Below, piece after piece: positions 8,666-15,476 of a DNA stretch of 64,000 nucleotides. The translations under genes and the position numbers were made by a program. Origin of the DNA: an uncultured bacterium (GTDB lineage Bacteria; Bacillota; Clostridia; Oscillospirales; Oscillospiraceae); the NCBI GenBank assembly GCA_949293245.1, contig CASFCS010000001.1, forward strand, positions 1 to 64,000, in the 5' to 3' direction. The notes beneath the pieces are model-generated. The model made no database searches, was not told the DNA's origin, and saw only the letters and a program-made list of their open reading frames with translations. How positions within the stretch are numbered: the stretch's first letter is position 1; each line of letters opens with the position of its first letter.

Positions 8666-8694
8666 TTGCATTCCCGGGCAGTCTGTGATATTTT
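8666..8694 (+). promoter_or_regulatory. Probable promoter of the Rrf2 regulator gene
   Basis: TTGCAT (8666-8671), 17-nt spacer, TATTTT (8689-8694), about 35 nt before the regulator start codon. AT-rich sequence overlapping the -10 (tattttattattcatac) could serve an autoregulatory operator. Confidence 0.4.
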
Positions 8695-8728
8695 ATTATT
8701 CATACAGGAAAGGAGGTCTTTAGCTCCC

Positions 8729-9154
8729 ATGAAAATTTCCACCAAAGGGCGCTATGCCCTGCGCCTGATGCTGGATATCGCCCTGCACAGCGACGGCTCT
8801 CCGGTGGCTCTGCGGGACGTGGCCAGGCGGGAGTCCATCTCCGACAAATACCTCGAGCAGATCGTCACCCCTTTGCAGCGCGCCGGTCTGGTGCGCAGCG
8901 TGCGGGGAGCGGGAGGCGGCTATCTCCTCACCCGCACGCCGGCGGAGTACACGGTGGGGGACATCCTGCGCACCCTGGAGGGGGATCTCTCCCCGGTGGA
9001 GTGCGCCGTGGGCGGGTGCTGCGACCAGGCCGACCGCTGCGTCACCGTGGAGCTGTGGCGGGAGATCCGCCAGGCCATCGCCTCCGTGGTGGACCACACC
9101 ACCCTGGCCGACCTGGTGGAGCGGTACCAGCGGAAAAATTCCCCCCAGGGCTGA
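8729..9154 (+). CDS. Rrf2 family transcriptional regulator, IscR/CymR-like
   Basis: A 141-residue protein with the Rrf2 winged helix at its N-terminus (KISTKGRYALRLMLDIAL) and the wing sequence VRGAGGGYLL. Three cysteines in the linker region (VECAVGGCC...DRC) are placed like the [2Fe-2S] ligands of IscR, so it may sense Fe-S status or sulfur supply. GGAAAGGAGG (8707-8716) precedes the ATG at 8729; an upstream ATG at 8666 overlaps the promoter and is rejected. It is followed by cysteine desulfurase and scaffold genes, the standard IscR context. It is likely to regulate those genes and, from shared operator-like dyads, cysteine synthase further downstream. Confidence 0.85.
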   Translation: MKISTKGRYALRLMLDIALHSDGSPVALRDVARRESISDKYLEQIVTPLQRAGLVRSVRGAGGGYLLTRTPAEYTVGDILRTLEGDLSPVECAVGGCCDQADRCVTVELWREIRQAIASVVDHTTLADLVERYQRKNSPQG

Positions 9155-9186
9155 GCCATCTTTTTTCCGCCCCTTCCCTTTGGCTC

Positions 9187-9235
9187 TTGACAGAGGGGCG
9201 GTCATGCTGTATATTCATAGTATTCCTATATGAAT
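9187..9235 (+). promoter_or_regulatory. Promoter of the cysteine desulfurase gene with an Rrf2-type operator dyad
   Basis: TTGACA (9187-9192), 17-nt spacer, TATATT (9210-9215). An inverted repeat ATTCATA (9213-9219)...TATGAAT (9229-9235) overlaps the -10 and the start point and contains TATTCCTATA. Repressor binding there would block transcription. A related ATTCCTAT dyad occurs at the cysteine synthase promoter (14115-14139). Confidence 0.65.
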
Positions 9236-9285
9236 TATATTTTTGGGCGGACCCGCAGGGCCCCCGCTCAGAAAGGAGCGCCATT

Positions 9286-10446
9286 ATGACTCCCTTTGTC
9301 TATGCCGATCACGCCGCCACATCCCCCCTCTCCCCCGGGGCCCGGGCGGCCATGCTCCCCTTTTTTGACGTGGAATACGGCAACCCCTCGGGGCTGTACG
9401 CCTTCAGCCAGCGGGCCAAGGAGGCCCTGGAAAAGGCCCGGGCCCAGGTGGCCGCCGCCCTCAACGCCCCGGCAGACACCATCTTCTTCACCTCCGGCGG
9501 CACTGAGAGCGACAACTGGGCCCTCCAGGGGGTGGCCCAGTCCCCCCGGGTGAAGGGCCGGCACCTGATCCTCTCGGCGGTGGAGCACCACGCTGTGCTC
9601 CACACCGCCCGCCACCTGGAGAAGCAGGGGTGGGAGGTGACCCTCCTGCCGGTGGACGCCCAGGGCATGGTGTCCCCCGGGGAGCTGGAAAAGGCCTTGC
9701 GGCCCCACACCGCCCTGGTGTCGGTGATGCTGGCCAATAACGAGGTGGGCACCCTCCAGCCCGTGAAGGAGCTGGCCGCCCTGGCCCACGCCGCCGGGGC
9801 ATTGTTCCACACCGACGCGGTCCAGGCGGTGGGCCGCATCCCTGTGGACGTGGAGGAGCTGAGGGTGGACCTGCTGTCCCTGTCGGGCCACAAATTCGGC
9901 GGTCCCCGGGGCACCGGCGCCCTCTACATCCGCAAGGGCACCCCCATCGTCCCCCTCCTCCACGGGGGCGGGCAGGAGCGGGGCCGCCGCTCCGGCACGG
10001 AGAACGTGGCGGGTATCGTGGGCATGGCCGCCGCCCTTACCGAGGCCGTGGCGCACATGGAGGAGGACAACGCCAGGCTGACCGCCCTGCGGGACAGGCT
10101 GTCCGCCACCCTGCTGGCCATTCCCCGCTCCGCCCTGACGGGCCATCCCACTGCGCGTCTGCCGGGGACGGCCTCCTTCACCTTTGAGGCCATCGAGGGG
10201 GAGTCCCTGGTGCTGCGGCTGGACGCCCTGGGGGTGTGCGCCTCCTCGGGCTCCGCCTGCTCCTCCACCTCCCTGGAGCCCTCCCACGTGCTGCTGGCCA
10301 TGGGCATTCCCCACGAGATCGCCCACGGCTCCCTCCGGCTGTCCCTGGGCCCCCGCACCACGGAGGACCAGGTGGACCACATCATCTCCTCGGTCACCCG
10401 GGTGGTGGCCGACCTGCGGGCCATGTCCCCTCTGTGGACGGGCTGA
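9286..10446 (+). CDS. Cysteine desulfurase, NifS/IscS family
   Basis: A 386-residue PLP enzyme that takes sulfur from cysteine as persulfide for Fe-S cluster and thiocofactor assembly. Visible marks are YADHAATSP at the N-terminus, GGTESDN near residue 70, VEHHAVL near 105, HTDAVQAVGR near 180, and the PLP-lysine motif SGHKFGGPRG near 205. The mobile-loop cysteine is in ASSGSACSS near 330, a short loop as in the NifS-like group. GAAAGGAG precedes the ATG at 9286. The scaffold gene follows after 21 nt, so the two form an operon under the dyad-containing promoter. Confidence 0.92.
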   Translation: MTPFVYADHAATSPLSPGARAAMLPFFDVEYGNPSGLYAFSQRAKEALEKARAQVAAALNAPADTIFFTSGGTESDNWALQGVAQSPRVKGRHLILSAVEHHAVLHTARHLEKQGWEVTLLPVDAQGMVSPGELEKALRPHTALVSVMLANNEVGTLQPVKELAALAHAAGALFHTDAVQAVGRIPVDVEELRVDLLSLSGHKFGGPRGTGALYIRKGTPIVPLLHGGGQERGRRSGTENVAGIVGMAAALTEAVAHMEEDNARLTALRDRLSATLLAIPRSALTGHPTARLPGTASFTFEAIEGESLVLRLDALGVCASSGSACSSTSLEPSHVLLAMGIPHEIAHGSLRLSLGPRTTEDQVDHIISSVTRVVADLRAMSPLWTG

Positions 10447-10467
10447 ACGAGAAAGGACTGTAGCGCT

Positions 10468-10902
10468 ATGTTATATTCGGAAAAGGTCATGGACCACTTC
10501 ACCAACCCCCGGAACATGGGGGTGGTGGAAAACGCCAACGCCGTGGGCCAGGTGGGCAACGCGGTGTGCGGGGACATCATGCAGATGTCCATGTACATTG
10601 ATGAGGACGGCATCATCCGGGACGTGAAATTCAAGACCTTTGGCTGCGGCTCCGCCATCGCCACCAGCTCCATGGCCACCGAACTGGTGAAGGGCCGCTC
10701 CATTGAGGAGGCCCTCACCCTTACCAACAAGGCGGTCACCGAGGCCCTGGACGGCCTGCCCCCCCAGAAGCTCCACTGCTCCGTGCTGGCGGAGGAGGCC
10801 ATCCGGGCGGCTCTGGCGGACTACTACACCCGCCAGGGGGTGGACCCGGAGCCCATTGTGGGCTGCACTGCGGGAGACTGCTCCTGCTGCCACCAGCACT
10901 GA
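10468..10902 (+). CDS. Fe-S cluster assembly scaffold, NifU/IscU N-terminal type
   Basis: A 144-residue scaffold that receives sulfur from the desulfurase encoded just upstream and builds [2Fe-2S]/[4Fe-4S] clusters. The N-terminal signature YSEKVMDHFTNPRNMG is present, with cluster ligands in AVCGDIM, FGCGSAIA and KLHCSVLAE. The C-terminal tail GCTAGDCSCCHQH adds four further cysteines, which canonical IscU lacks and which is common in clostridial NifU-like proteins. The length equals a stand-alone scaffold domain; no C-terminal NFU domain. A terminator-like hairpin follows directly. Confidence 0.92.
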   Translation: MLYSEKVMDHFTNPRNMGVVENANAVGQVGNAVCGDIMQMSMYIDEDGIIRDVKFKTFGCGSAIATSSMATELVKGRSIEEALTLTNKAVTEALDGLPPQKLHCSVLAEEAIRAALADYYTRQGVDPEPIVGCTAGDCSCCHQH

Positions 10903-10906
10903 CGGC

Positions 10907-10938
10907 CAAGGCCGGAGGCATGTCCTCCGGCCTTGACT
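10907..10938 (+). terminator. Hairpin after nifS-nifU, overlapping the metNI promoter
   Basis: CAAGGCCGGAGG (10907-10918), loop CATGT, complementary arm 10924-10935, then ACTTTG. The T-tract is weak. The descending arm contains the start of the -35 element of the next promoter, so termination and initiation share sequence. Confidence 0.6.
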
Positions 10939-10961
10939 TTGTCCATGGTTTATCATAGAAT
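10933..10961 (+). promoter_or_regulatory. Promoter of metN-metI
   Basis: TTGACT (10933-10938), 17-nt spacer, TAGAAT (10956-10961). The leader to the GTG start is short (about 30 nt), so no T-box precedes metN; the T-box lies before metQ instead. Confidence 0.6.
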
Positions 10962-10996
10962 ATTTGAAATGACTTGACACAAAGGAGGGTGTTCTC

Positions 10997-12001
10997 GTGA
11001 TCGAATTGCGGGACCTCACCAAGGTTTTTACGGTAGACGGCGCGCCCTTTACCGCCCTGGACAAGGTGGACCTCACCATCCAGGACGGGGACGTGTTCGG
11101 CGTCATCGGCATGAGCGGCGCGGGCAAGTCCACCCTGGTGCGCTGCGTCAACCTGCTGGAGCGGCCCACCTCCGGCCAGGTGCTCATTGACGGGCAGGAC
11201 CTGTGCGCCATGTCCCAGAAGGAGCTCATCGCCCAGCGCCGGTCCATCGCCATGATCTTTCAGCAGTTCAACCTGCTCATGCAGCGCACCTGTCTGAAAA
11301 ACATCTGCTTCCCCATGGAGATCGCCGGGGTGCCCGCCGCCCAGGCCAAAAAGCGGGCCCTGGAGCTGCTGGACATCGTGGGCCTGCCGGACAAGGCGGC
11401 GGCCTACCCCGCCCAGCTCTCCGGCGGCCAGAAACAGCGCATCGCCATCGCCCGGGCCCTGGCCAGCGACCCCAAGGTCCTCATGTGCGACGAGGCCACC
11501 TCCGCCCTGGACCCCAAGACCACCCGGGACATCCTGCGCCTCATCAAGGAGATCAACCGCTCCACGGGCATCACCGTCATCGTCATCACCCACGAGATGA
11601 GCGTCATTGAGGAGATCTGCTCCCACGTGGCCATTCTGGACCACGGCAAGGTGGCGGAGACGGGCACGGTGGAGGAGGTCTTTGCCAACCCCAGGACCGA
11701 GGCGGGCCGCCGCCTGGTGTACCCCGACGGGGTGGTCATCGACCAGCTCCCGGCGGTGAACGTCATCCGCATCGCCTTCAACGGCGGCTCCTCCTACGAG
11801 CCCCTCATTGCCTCCCTGGCCATTGACTGCGGGGTAAAGGTGAACATACTGGGGGCGGACACCCGGAATATTGACGGCAAAGCCTTCGGCACTATGCTCC
11901 TGGGCCTGCCGGAGAACCCGGAGGAGGCGGCAAAGGCCGTGCAGTACATCAAAGGTCAGCCCAACGTGACCATGGAGGAGGTGCGGGATTACCATGTTTG
12001 A
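10997..12001 (+). CDS. metN: Methionine ABC transporter ATP-binding protein
   Basis: A 334-residue ABC ATPase. Walker A is GMSGAGKST near residue 38, Q-loop FQQFNLL near 90, signature LSGGQKQR near 140, Walker B VLMCDEATSALD near 160 and the H-loop ITHEMS near 195. Beyond residue 250 a C-terminal regulatory NIL domain is present (VIRIAFNGGSSYEPLIAS), which binds methionine in MetN and gives trans-inhibition. The start is GTG at 10997, 7 nt after AAAGGAGGG (10981-10989). metI starts 8 nt inside its 3' end. Together with MetQ this imports D/L-methionine and related sulfur compounds. Confidence 0.9.
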   Translation: MIELRDLTKVFTVDGAPFTALDKVDLTIQDGDVFGVIGMSGAGKSTLVRCVNLLERPTSGQVLIDGQDLCAMSQKELIAQRRSIAMIFQQFNLLMQRTCLKNICFPMEIAGVPAAQAKKRALELLDIVGLPDKAAAYPAQLSGGQKQRIAIARALASDPKVLMCDEATSALDPKTTRDILRLIKEINRSTGITVIVITHEMSVIEEICSHVAILDHGKVAETGTVEEVFANPRTEAGRRLVYPDGVVIDQLPAVNVIRIAFNGGSSYEPLIASLAIDCGVKVNILGADTRNIDGKAFGTMLLGLPENPEEAAKAVQYIKGQPNVTMEEVRDYHV

Positions 12002-12752
12002 CTTTCTCTCTGACCCCGCGGCCATGGCCGAGGAGCTGGACATTCTGGCCCAGAGCCTCCCCATGGGCCTGTGGGAGACCATCTACTCCACCGTGCTGTC
12101 CACGGTGCTCTCCTATGTGATCGGCCTGCCTCTGGGTGTCATCATGGTGGTGGGGGAGCCCGGCGGCGTGCGCCCCCTGCCCCGGGGGGTGATGAGCGTG
12201 CTCAACACCGTCATCAACCTGCTGCGCTCCGTCCCCTTCCTGATTTTGATGATGATGGTGATCCCTCTGTCCCGGCTGATCCTGGGCACCAGCGTGGGCA
12301 CCATGGCCCTGGTGGTGCCTCTGGTGATCGCCGCCTTCCCCTTTGTCTCCCGTCTGGTGGAGGCCTCCCTGCGGGAGGCGGACAAGGGTGTGGTGGAGGC
12401 CGCCCAGTCCATGGGATGCACCCCCTTCCAGATCATCTGGAAGGTGCTGCTGCCCGAGTGCCTGCCCTCCCTCATCACCGGGTTCACCACCGCCTTTATC
12501 ACCATCCTCAGCTACGGCGCCATGGCGGGCATCATCGGCGGCGGCGGCCTGGGAGCCATCGCCATCAACTACGGGTACTACCGCAAGAAGTACCTGGTGA
12601 TGTATGTGGCGGTGATCGTGCTGGTGGTGCTGGTGCAGATCTTCCAGAGCGTGGGCACCCACTTCGCCCTGGCCCTGGACCGGCGGCTCTCCCGCAGCGG
12701 GAAAAAGCGCGCCCGCAAGGAGCTGCACGGGGACAAGGCCGGATTCCAATAA
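11994..12752 (+). CDS. metI: Methionine ABC transporter permease
   Basis: A 252-residue membrane protein with five or six hydrophobic segments. The ABC permease EAA-like loop is visible (EAAQSMGCTPFQIIWKVLLPE, near residues 133-153), followed by SYGAMAGIIGGGGLGAIAI. This is typical of MetI. Its ATG lies within the last codons of metN, so the two are coupled. Length is slightly above the usual 215-230 residues because of an arginine/lysine-rich C-terminal tail. A terminator follows, which separates it from the separately controlled metQ. Confidence 0.88.
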   Translation: MFDFLSDPAAMAEELDILAQSLPMGLWETIYSTVLSTVLSYVIGLPLGVIMVVGEPGGVRPLPRGVMSVLNTVINLLRSVPFLILMMMVIPLSRLILGTSVGTMALVVPLVIAAFPFVSRLVEASLREADKGVVEAAQSMGCTPFQIIWKVLLPECLPSLITGFTTAFITILSYGAMAGIIGGGGLGAIAINYGYYRKKYLVMYVAVIVLVVLVQIFQSVGTHFALALDRRLSRSGKKRARKELHGDKAGFQ

Positions 12753-12769
12753 ACCTTTCCCTTGATATG

Positions 12770-12803
12770 GCGGGGGGAGCCTGTGGCTCCCCCCGCTCCT
12801 TTT
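12770..12803 (+). terminator. Terminator after metI
   Basis: GCGGGGGGAGCC (12770-12781), loop TGT, exact complementary arm (12785-12796), then TCCTTTT. Confidence 0.8.
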
Positions 12804-12818
12804 GTGCAAAATGACGCA

Positions 12819-12847
12819 TTGACAGCCCAGGCCCGCTGGGGTATACT
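12819..12847 (+). promoter_or_regulatory. Promoter of the T-box/metQ transcript
   Basis: Perfect TTGACA (12819-12824), 17-nt spacer, TATACT (12842-12847). The transcript starts about 30 nt before the first T-box stem. Confidence 0.75.
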
Positions 12848-12859
12848 CTTGCCAAATAA

Positions 12860-13160
12860 AATAAAATATCTTTCTCAAAGGCAATGAAGAGAAGAGTAGG
12901 CGCGGAGATACGGTACAGAGAGCCCCGGCAGGTGGAAAGGGGTACGGAAGGCCCGCCGAACATGGTCTCGGAGCCGCGCGGGCGACGGTGGACGCACCTT
13001 GAGGCCGCGACGGGGGCGCCCGTCACAGCGCCGGAGTGTCGGACTCTCTGTGTCCCGCACTCTCCAAGGCCCGCCGCCGCGAGGGGCGGGTGAAGCAAGG
13101 TGGTACCACGAAGCGGAAATGCTCTCGTCCTTGACTCGGTTCAAGGACGTTTTTTTATTT
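12860..13160 (+). ncRNA. T-box riboswitch, predicted specifier AUG (methionine)
   Basis: The T-box sequence AAGGTGGTACCACG lies at 13097-13110, directly followed by the terminator arms CGTCCTTGA (13126-13134) and TCAAGGACG (13141-13149) plus eight T. Stem I begins around 12885 (caatgaagagaagagtag). The right half of its lower stem region holds GAACATGG, giving specifier ATG at 12962-12964. The specifier call rests on position and on the gene controlled (MetQ); a folded model should confirm it. Uncharged tRNA-Met would stabilise the antiterminator and switch on metQ when methionine is scarce. The long GC-rich middle (stems II/IIA/B, III) spans about 13000-13090. Confidence 0.9.
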
Positions 13161-13238
13161 TACACCGGTGCGATCCACATTCTGTGGTTGACACAGCGGA
13201 CCCCAGGGCCCGCAGACGTTGGAAAGGAGAATATCACA

Positions 13239-14060
13239 ATGAAAAAGAAGATTCTGGCTCTTGCTCTGGCCGCCGCCTGCTCCCTCACCCTGCTGGCGGG
13301 CTGCGCCGACAAAAACGGCGGCGACGGCGACACCGTCACCATCAAGGTGGGGGCCTCCCCCGCCCCCCACGCGGAGGTGTTGGAGGTGGCCAAGGAGATC
13401 CTGGCCGAGGAGGGCATCACCCTGGAGATCGTGGAGTACACCGACTACGTCATGCCCAACACCTCCACCGAGGACGGCTCCATTGACGCCAACTACTTCC
13501 AGCACATCACCTATATGAACAACTTCAATGAGGAGAACGGCACCCACCTGGTGAGCGTGGCGGAGGTCCACTACGAGCCCTTCGGCCTGTACGCCGGCAA
13601 GTGCGAGTCCCTGGCCGACCTGCCCGGCAGGGCCCAGATCGCCGTGCCCAACGACGCCACCAACGAGGCCCGGGCCCTGCTGCTGCTGGAGCAGGAGGGG
13701 CTCATCACCCTGAAGGAGGACGCCGGCATCAACGCCACCAAGCTGGACATCGTGGACAACCCCAAGAACCTGGACATCGTGGAGATGGAGGCCGCCCAGC
13801 TGCCCATCCGCCTGCAGGACGTGGACATGGCGGTCATCAACGGCAACTACGCCATTGATGCCGGGCTGGACGTGGCCGACGCCCTGGCGGTGGAGTCCGC
13901 CGACGGCGCCGCCGCCACCGCCTATGTGAACGTGCTGGCGGTGAAGGAGGGCAACGAGAACAACGAGGCCATCCAGGCCCTGGTGAAGGCCCTGTGCAGC
14001 GACGAGGTCAAGGCCTTTATGGAGGATACCTACGGCGGCGCTGTGGTGCCCGTATTCTGA
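13239..14060 (+). CDS. metQ: MetQ/NlpA family methionine-binding lipoprotein
   Basis: A 273-residue substrate-binding lipoprotein of the methionine ABC transporter. The signal peptide has lipobox LLAGC at residues 18-22. The NlpA/MetQ fold is shown by KVGASPAPHAEVLE, IVEYTDYVMPN, DANYFQHITYMNNFN and AVINGNYAIDAGL. GAAAGGAG precedes the ATG at 13239; upstream starts in the same frame fall inside the T-box. It works with MetNI encoded 0.5 kb upstream, but has its own promoter and T-box, so the binding protein is controlled by tRNA-Met charging separately from the membrane complex. Confidence 0.92.
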   Translation: MKKKILALALAAACSLTLLAGCADKNGGDGDTVTIKVGASPAPHAEVLEVAKEILAEEGITLEIVEYTDYVMPNTSTEDGSIDANYFQHITYMNNFNEENGTHLVSVAEVHYEPFGLYAGKCESLADLPGRAQIAVPNDATNEARALLLLEQEGLITLKEDAGINATKLDIVDNPKNLDIVEMEAAQLPIRLQDVDMAVINGNYAIDAGLDVADALAVESADGAAATAYVNVLAVKEGNENNEAIQALVKALCSDEVKAFMEDTYGGAVVPVF

Positions 14061-14073
14061 TCGACCCGCACCC

Positions 14074-14108
14074 AAGGGAGGGCCCGCCATCCGGCGGGCT
14101 CTCCCTTT
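14074..14108 (+). terminator. Terminator after metQ
   Basis: GGGAGGGCCCGCC (14076-14088), loop ATCC, GGCGGGCTCTCCC (14093-14105) with one G-U pair, then TTT. Confidence 0.75.
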
Positions 14109-14114
14109 CCTCCG

Positions 14115-14151
14115 AATTCCTATTGATTCCATAGGATTTTCGTGCTATACT
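14115..14151 (+). promoter_or_regulatory. cysK promoter with Rrf2/CymR-like operator
   Basis: TTGATT (14123-14128), 17-nt spacer, TATACT (14146-14151). A dyad AATTCCTAT (14115-14123)...ATAGGATTT (14131-14139) covers the -35. It resembles the ATTCC/GGAAT-type sites of Rrf2 regulators of cysteine metabolism and shares ATTCCTAT with the desulfurase promoter at 9222-9229. Confidence 0.6.
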
Positions 14152-14203
14152 GAAGGCCACAATCATTCCGCCATGCCTGCCATGGCAAAAGGAGGTCCCG
14201 CCC

Positions 14204-15121
14204 ATGCACGCGGCATCCAAACTCACCGATCTCATCGGCAACACCCCCCTTCTCCACCTGGAGCGATTCGCCCCCGGCTGCACCCTCCTGGCCAAGCTGG
14301 AGTGCTTCAACCCCCTGTCCTCCGCCAAGGACCGGGCGGCCCTGTACATGATGGACCGGGCGGAGGCGGAGGGGAAACTGCGCCCCGGCACCGTCATCAT
14401 CGAGCCCACCTCGGGCAACACCGGCGTGGGCCTTGCATACATCGCCGCCCTGCGGGGCTACAAGCTCATCCTCACCATGCCCGACACCATGAGCGCCGAG
14501 CGCCGCTCCCTCCTCTCCGCCCTGGGGGCGGAGCTGGTGCTCACGCCGGGGGCCAAGGGCATGCAGGGGGCAGTGGACAAGGCCAATGAGCTGGCCGCCT
14601 CCCTCCCCTCCGCCTGGATCCCCGACCAGTTCAACAACCCCGCCAATGCCCTGGCCCATTACGAGACCACCGGGCCGGAGATCTGGCGGGTCACCGACGG
14701 ACAGGTGGATGTGTTCGTCTCCTGCGTGGGCACCGGCGGCACCGTCACCGGCACGGGGCGCTACCTCAAGGAGCAAAATCCCGCCGTGGAGGTGGTGGCG
14801 GTGGAGCCCGCCGAGTCCCCCCTGCTGACCCAGGGGAAGGCGGGGCCCCACAAGATCCAGGGCATCGGCGCCAACTTTGTCCCCGGGGTGCTGGACACCT
14901 CCGTGGTGGACCGGGTGGTCACCGTCTCCGGGGAGGATGCCTACGCCGCCGCCCGGGAGTTGGCGGGGCGGGAGGGGCTGCTGTGCGGCATCTCCTCCGG
15001 CGCGGCGGCCGCCGCCGCCCGGGCCATCGCCCGGGATCCGGCTTACGGGGGCAAGACCGTGGTGGCCCTGCTGCCCGACACCGGGGAGCGCTATCTGTCG
15101 GTGGAGGGGCTGTTCACCTGA
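14204..15121 (+). CDS. cysK: Cysteine synthase (O-acetylserine sulfhydrylase)
   Basis: A 305-residue fold-type II PLP enzyme that makes cysteine from O-acetylserine and sulfide. The N-terminal LIGNTPLLHL, PLP-lysine region NPLSSAKDR (Lys near residue 43), substrate loop EPTSGNTGVG near 68, phosphate-binding GTGGTVTGTG near 177 and the C-terminal GISSGAAAAAA are all present. The common SVKDR is SAKDR here. AAAGGAGG precedes the ATG by about 9 nt. It is monocistronic and controlled by a promoter with an Rrf2-type dyad, in line with cysteine-responsive repression. Its product feeds the NifS-type desulfurase encoded upstream. Confidence 0.92.
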   Translation: MHAASKLTDLIGNTPLLHLERFAPGCTLLAKLECFNPLSSAKDRAALYMMDRAEAEGKLRPGTVIIEPTSGNTGVGLAYIAALRGYKLILTMPDTMSAERRSLLSALGAELVLTPGAKGMQGAVDKANELAASLPSAWIPDQFNNPANALAHYETTGPEIWRVTDGQVDVFVSCVGTGGTVTGTGRYLKEQNPAVEVVAVEPAESPLLTQGKAGPHKIQGIGANFVPGVLDTSVVDRVVTVSGEDAYAAARELAGREGLLCGISSGAAAAAARAIARDPAYGGKTVVALLPDTGERYLSVEGLFT

Positions 15122-15131
15122 TAAACACACA

Positions 15132-15467
15132 AGAGGACCTGGGGCCCATGGGCCCCAGGTCCTCTCAGCGTGTCGATCAAGTCGACACGCTTCAAAAAAA
15201 TGCAAGCATTTTTTTGAGGGAGATGCAGCCCGCTGCGTCGCATAATTTGGCCCAAAGGCCAAATTCCACGCTTGCGGGCTGAGAAGTGTTTTTTCTCAGG
15301 CGCATGTCCTGAGAAAAAACGGATTACATCTTATTTTGCCGCCTCCAGGCGGCAAAACTCTGCCGAGGGCTTTTCCCTGTGGAAAAGACTTTCCGCCTCT
15401 TGCGCAGACTTTTGCGTTTCAACAGACTGAGGACCTGGGGCCCATAAGCGCCCCAGGTCCTCTTTTT
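15132..15467. repeat. Block of stacked palindromes bounded by two related terminator-like hairpins
   Basis: Between cysK and the DUF815 gene there is no coding sequence but a chain of hairpins. They are a perfect 34-bp palindrome with half AGAGGACCTGGGGCCCA (15132-15165), AGCGTGTCGA/TCGACACGCT (15167-15191), TCAAAAAAATGC/GCATTTTTTTGA (15192-15217), CAGCCCGC/GCGGGCTG (15226-15281) enclosing AATTTGGCC/GGCCAAATT (15244-15265), TTTTTTCTCAGG/CCTGAGAAAAAA (15289-15319) and TTTTGCCGCCT/AGGCGGCAAAA (15334-15357). Last is GAGGACCTGGGGC/GCCCCAGGTCCTC with TTTTT (15429-15467), a near copy of the first. The last hairpin serves as terminator. The rest looks like a non-autonomous palindromic element. Confidence 0.75.
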
Positions 15468-15476
15468 GATAGCGTG

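Noticed and set aside
12884..13098. Open frames on both strands within the T-box region
   Set aside because: The conserved T-box sequence, terminator and promoter explain the region as RNA.
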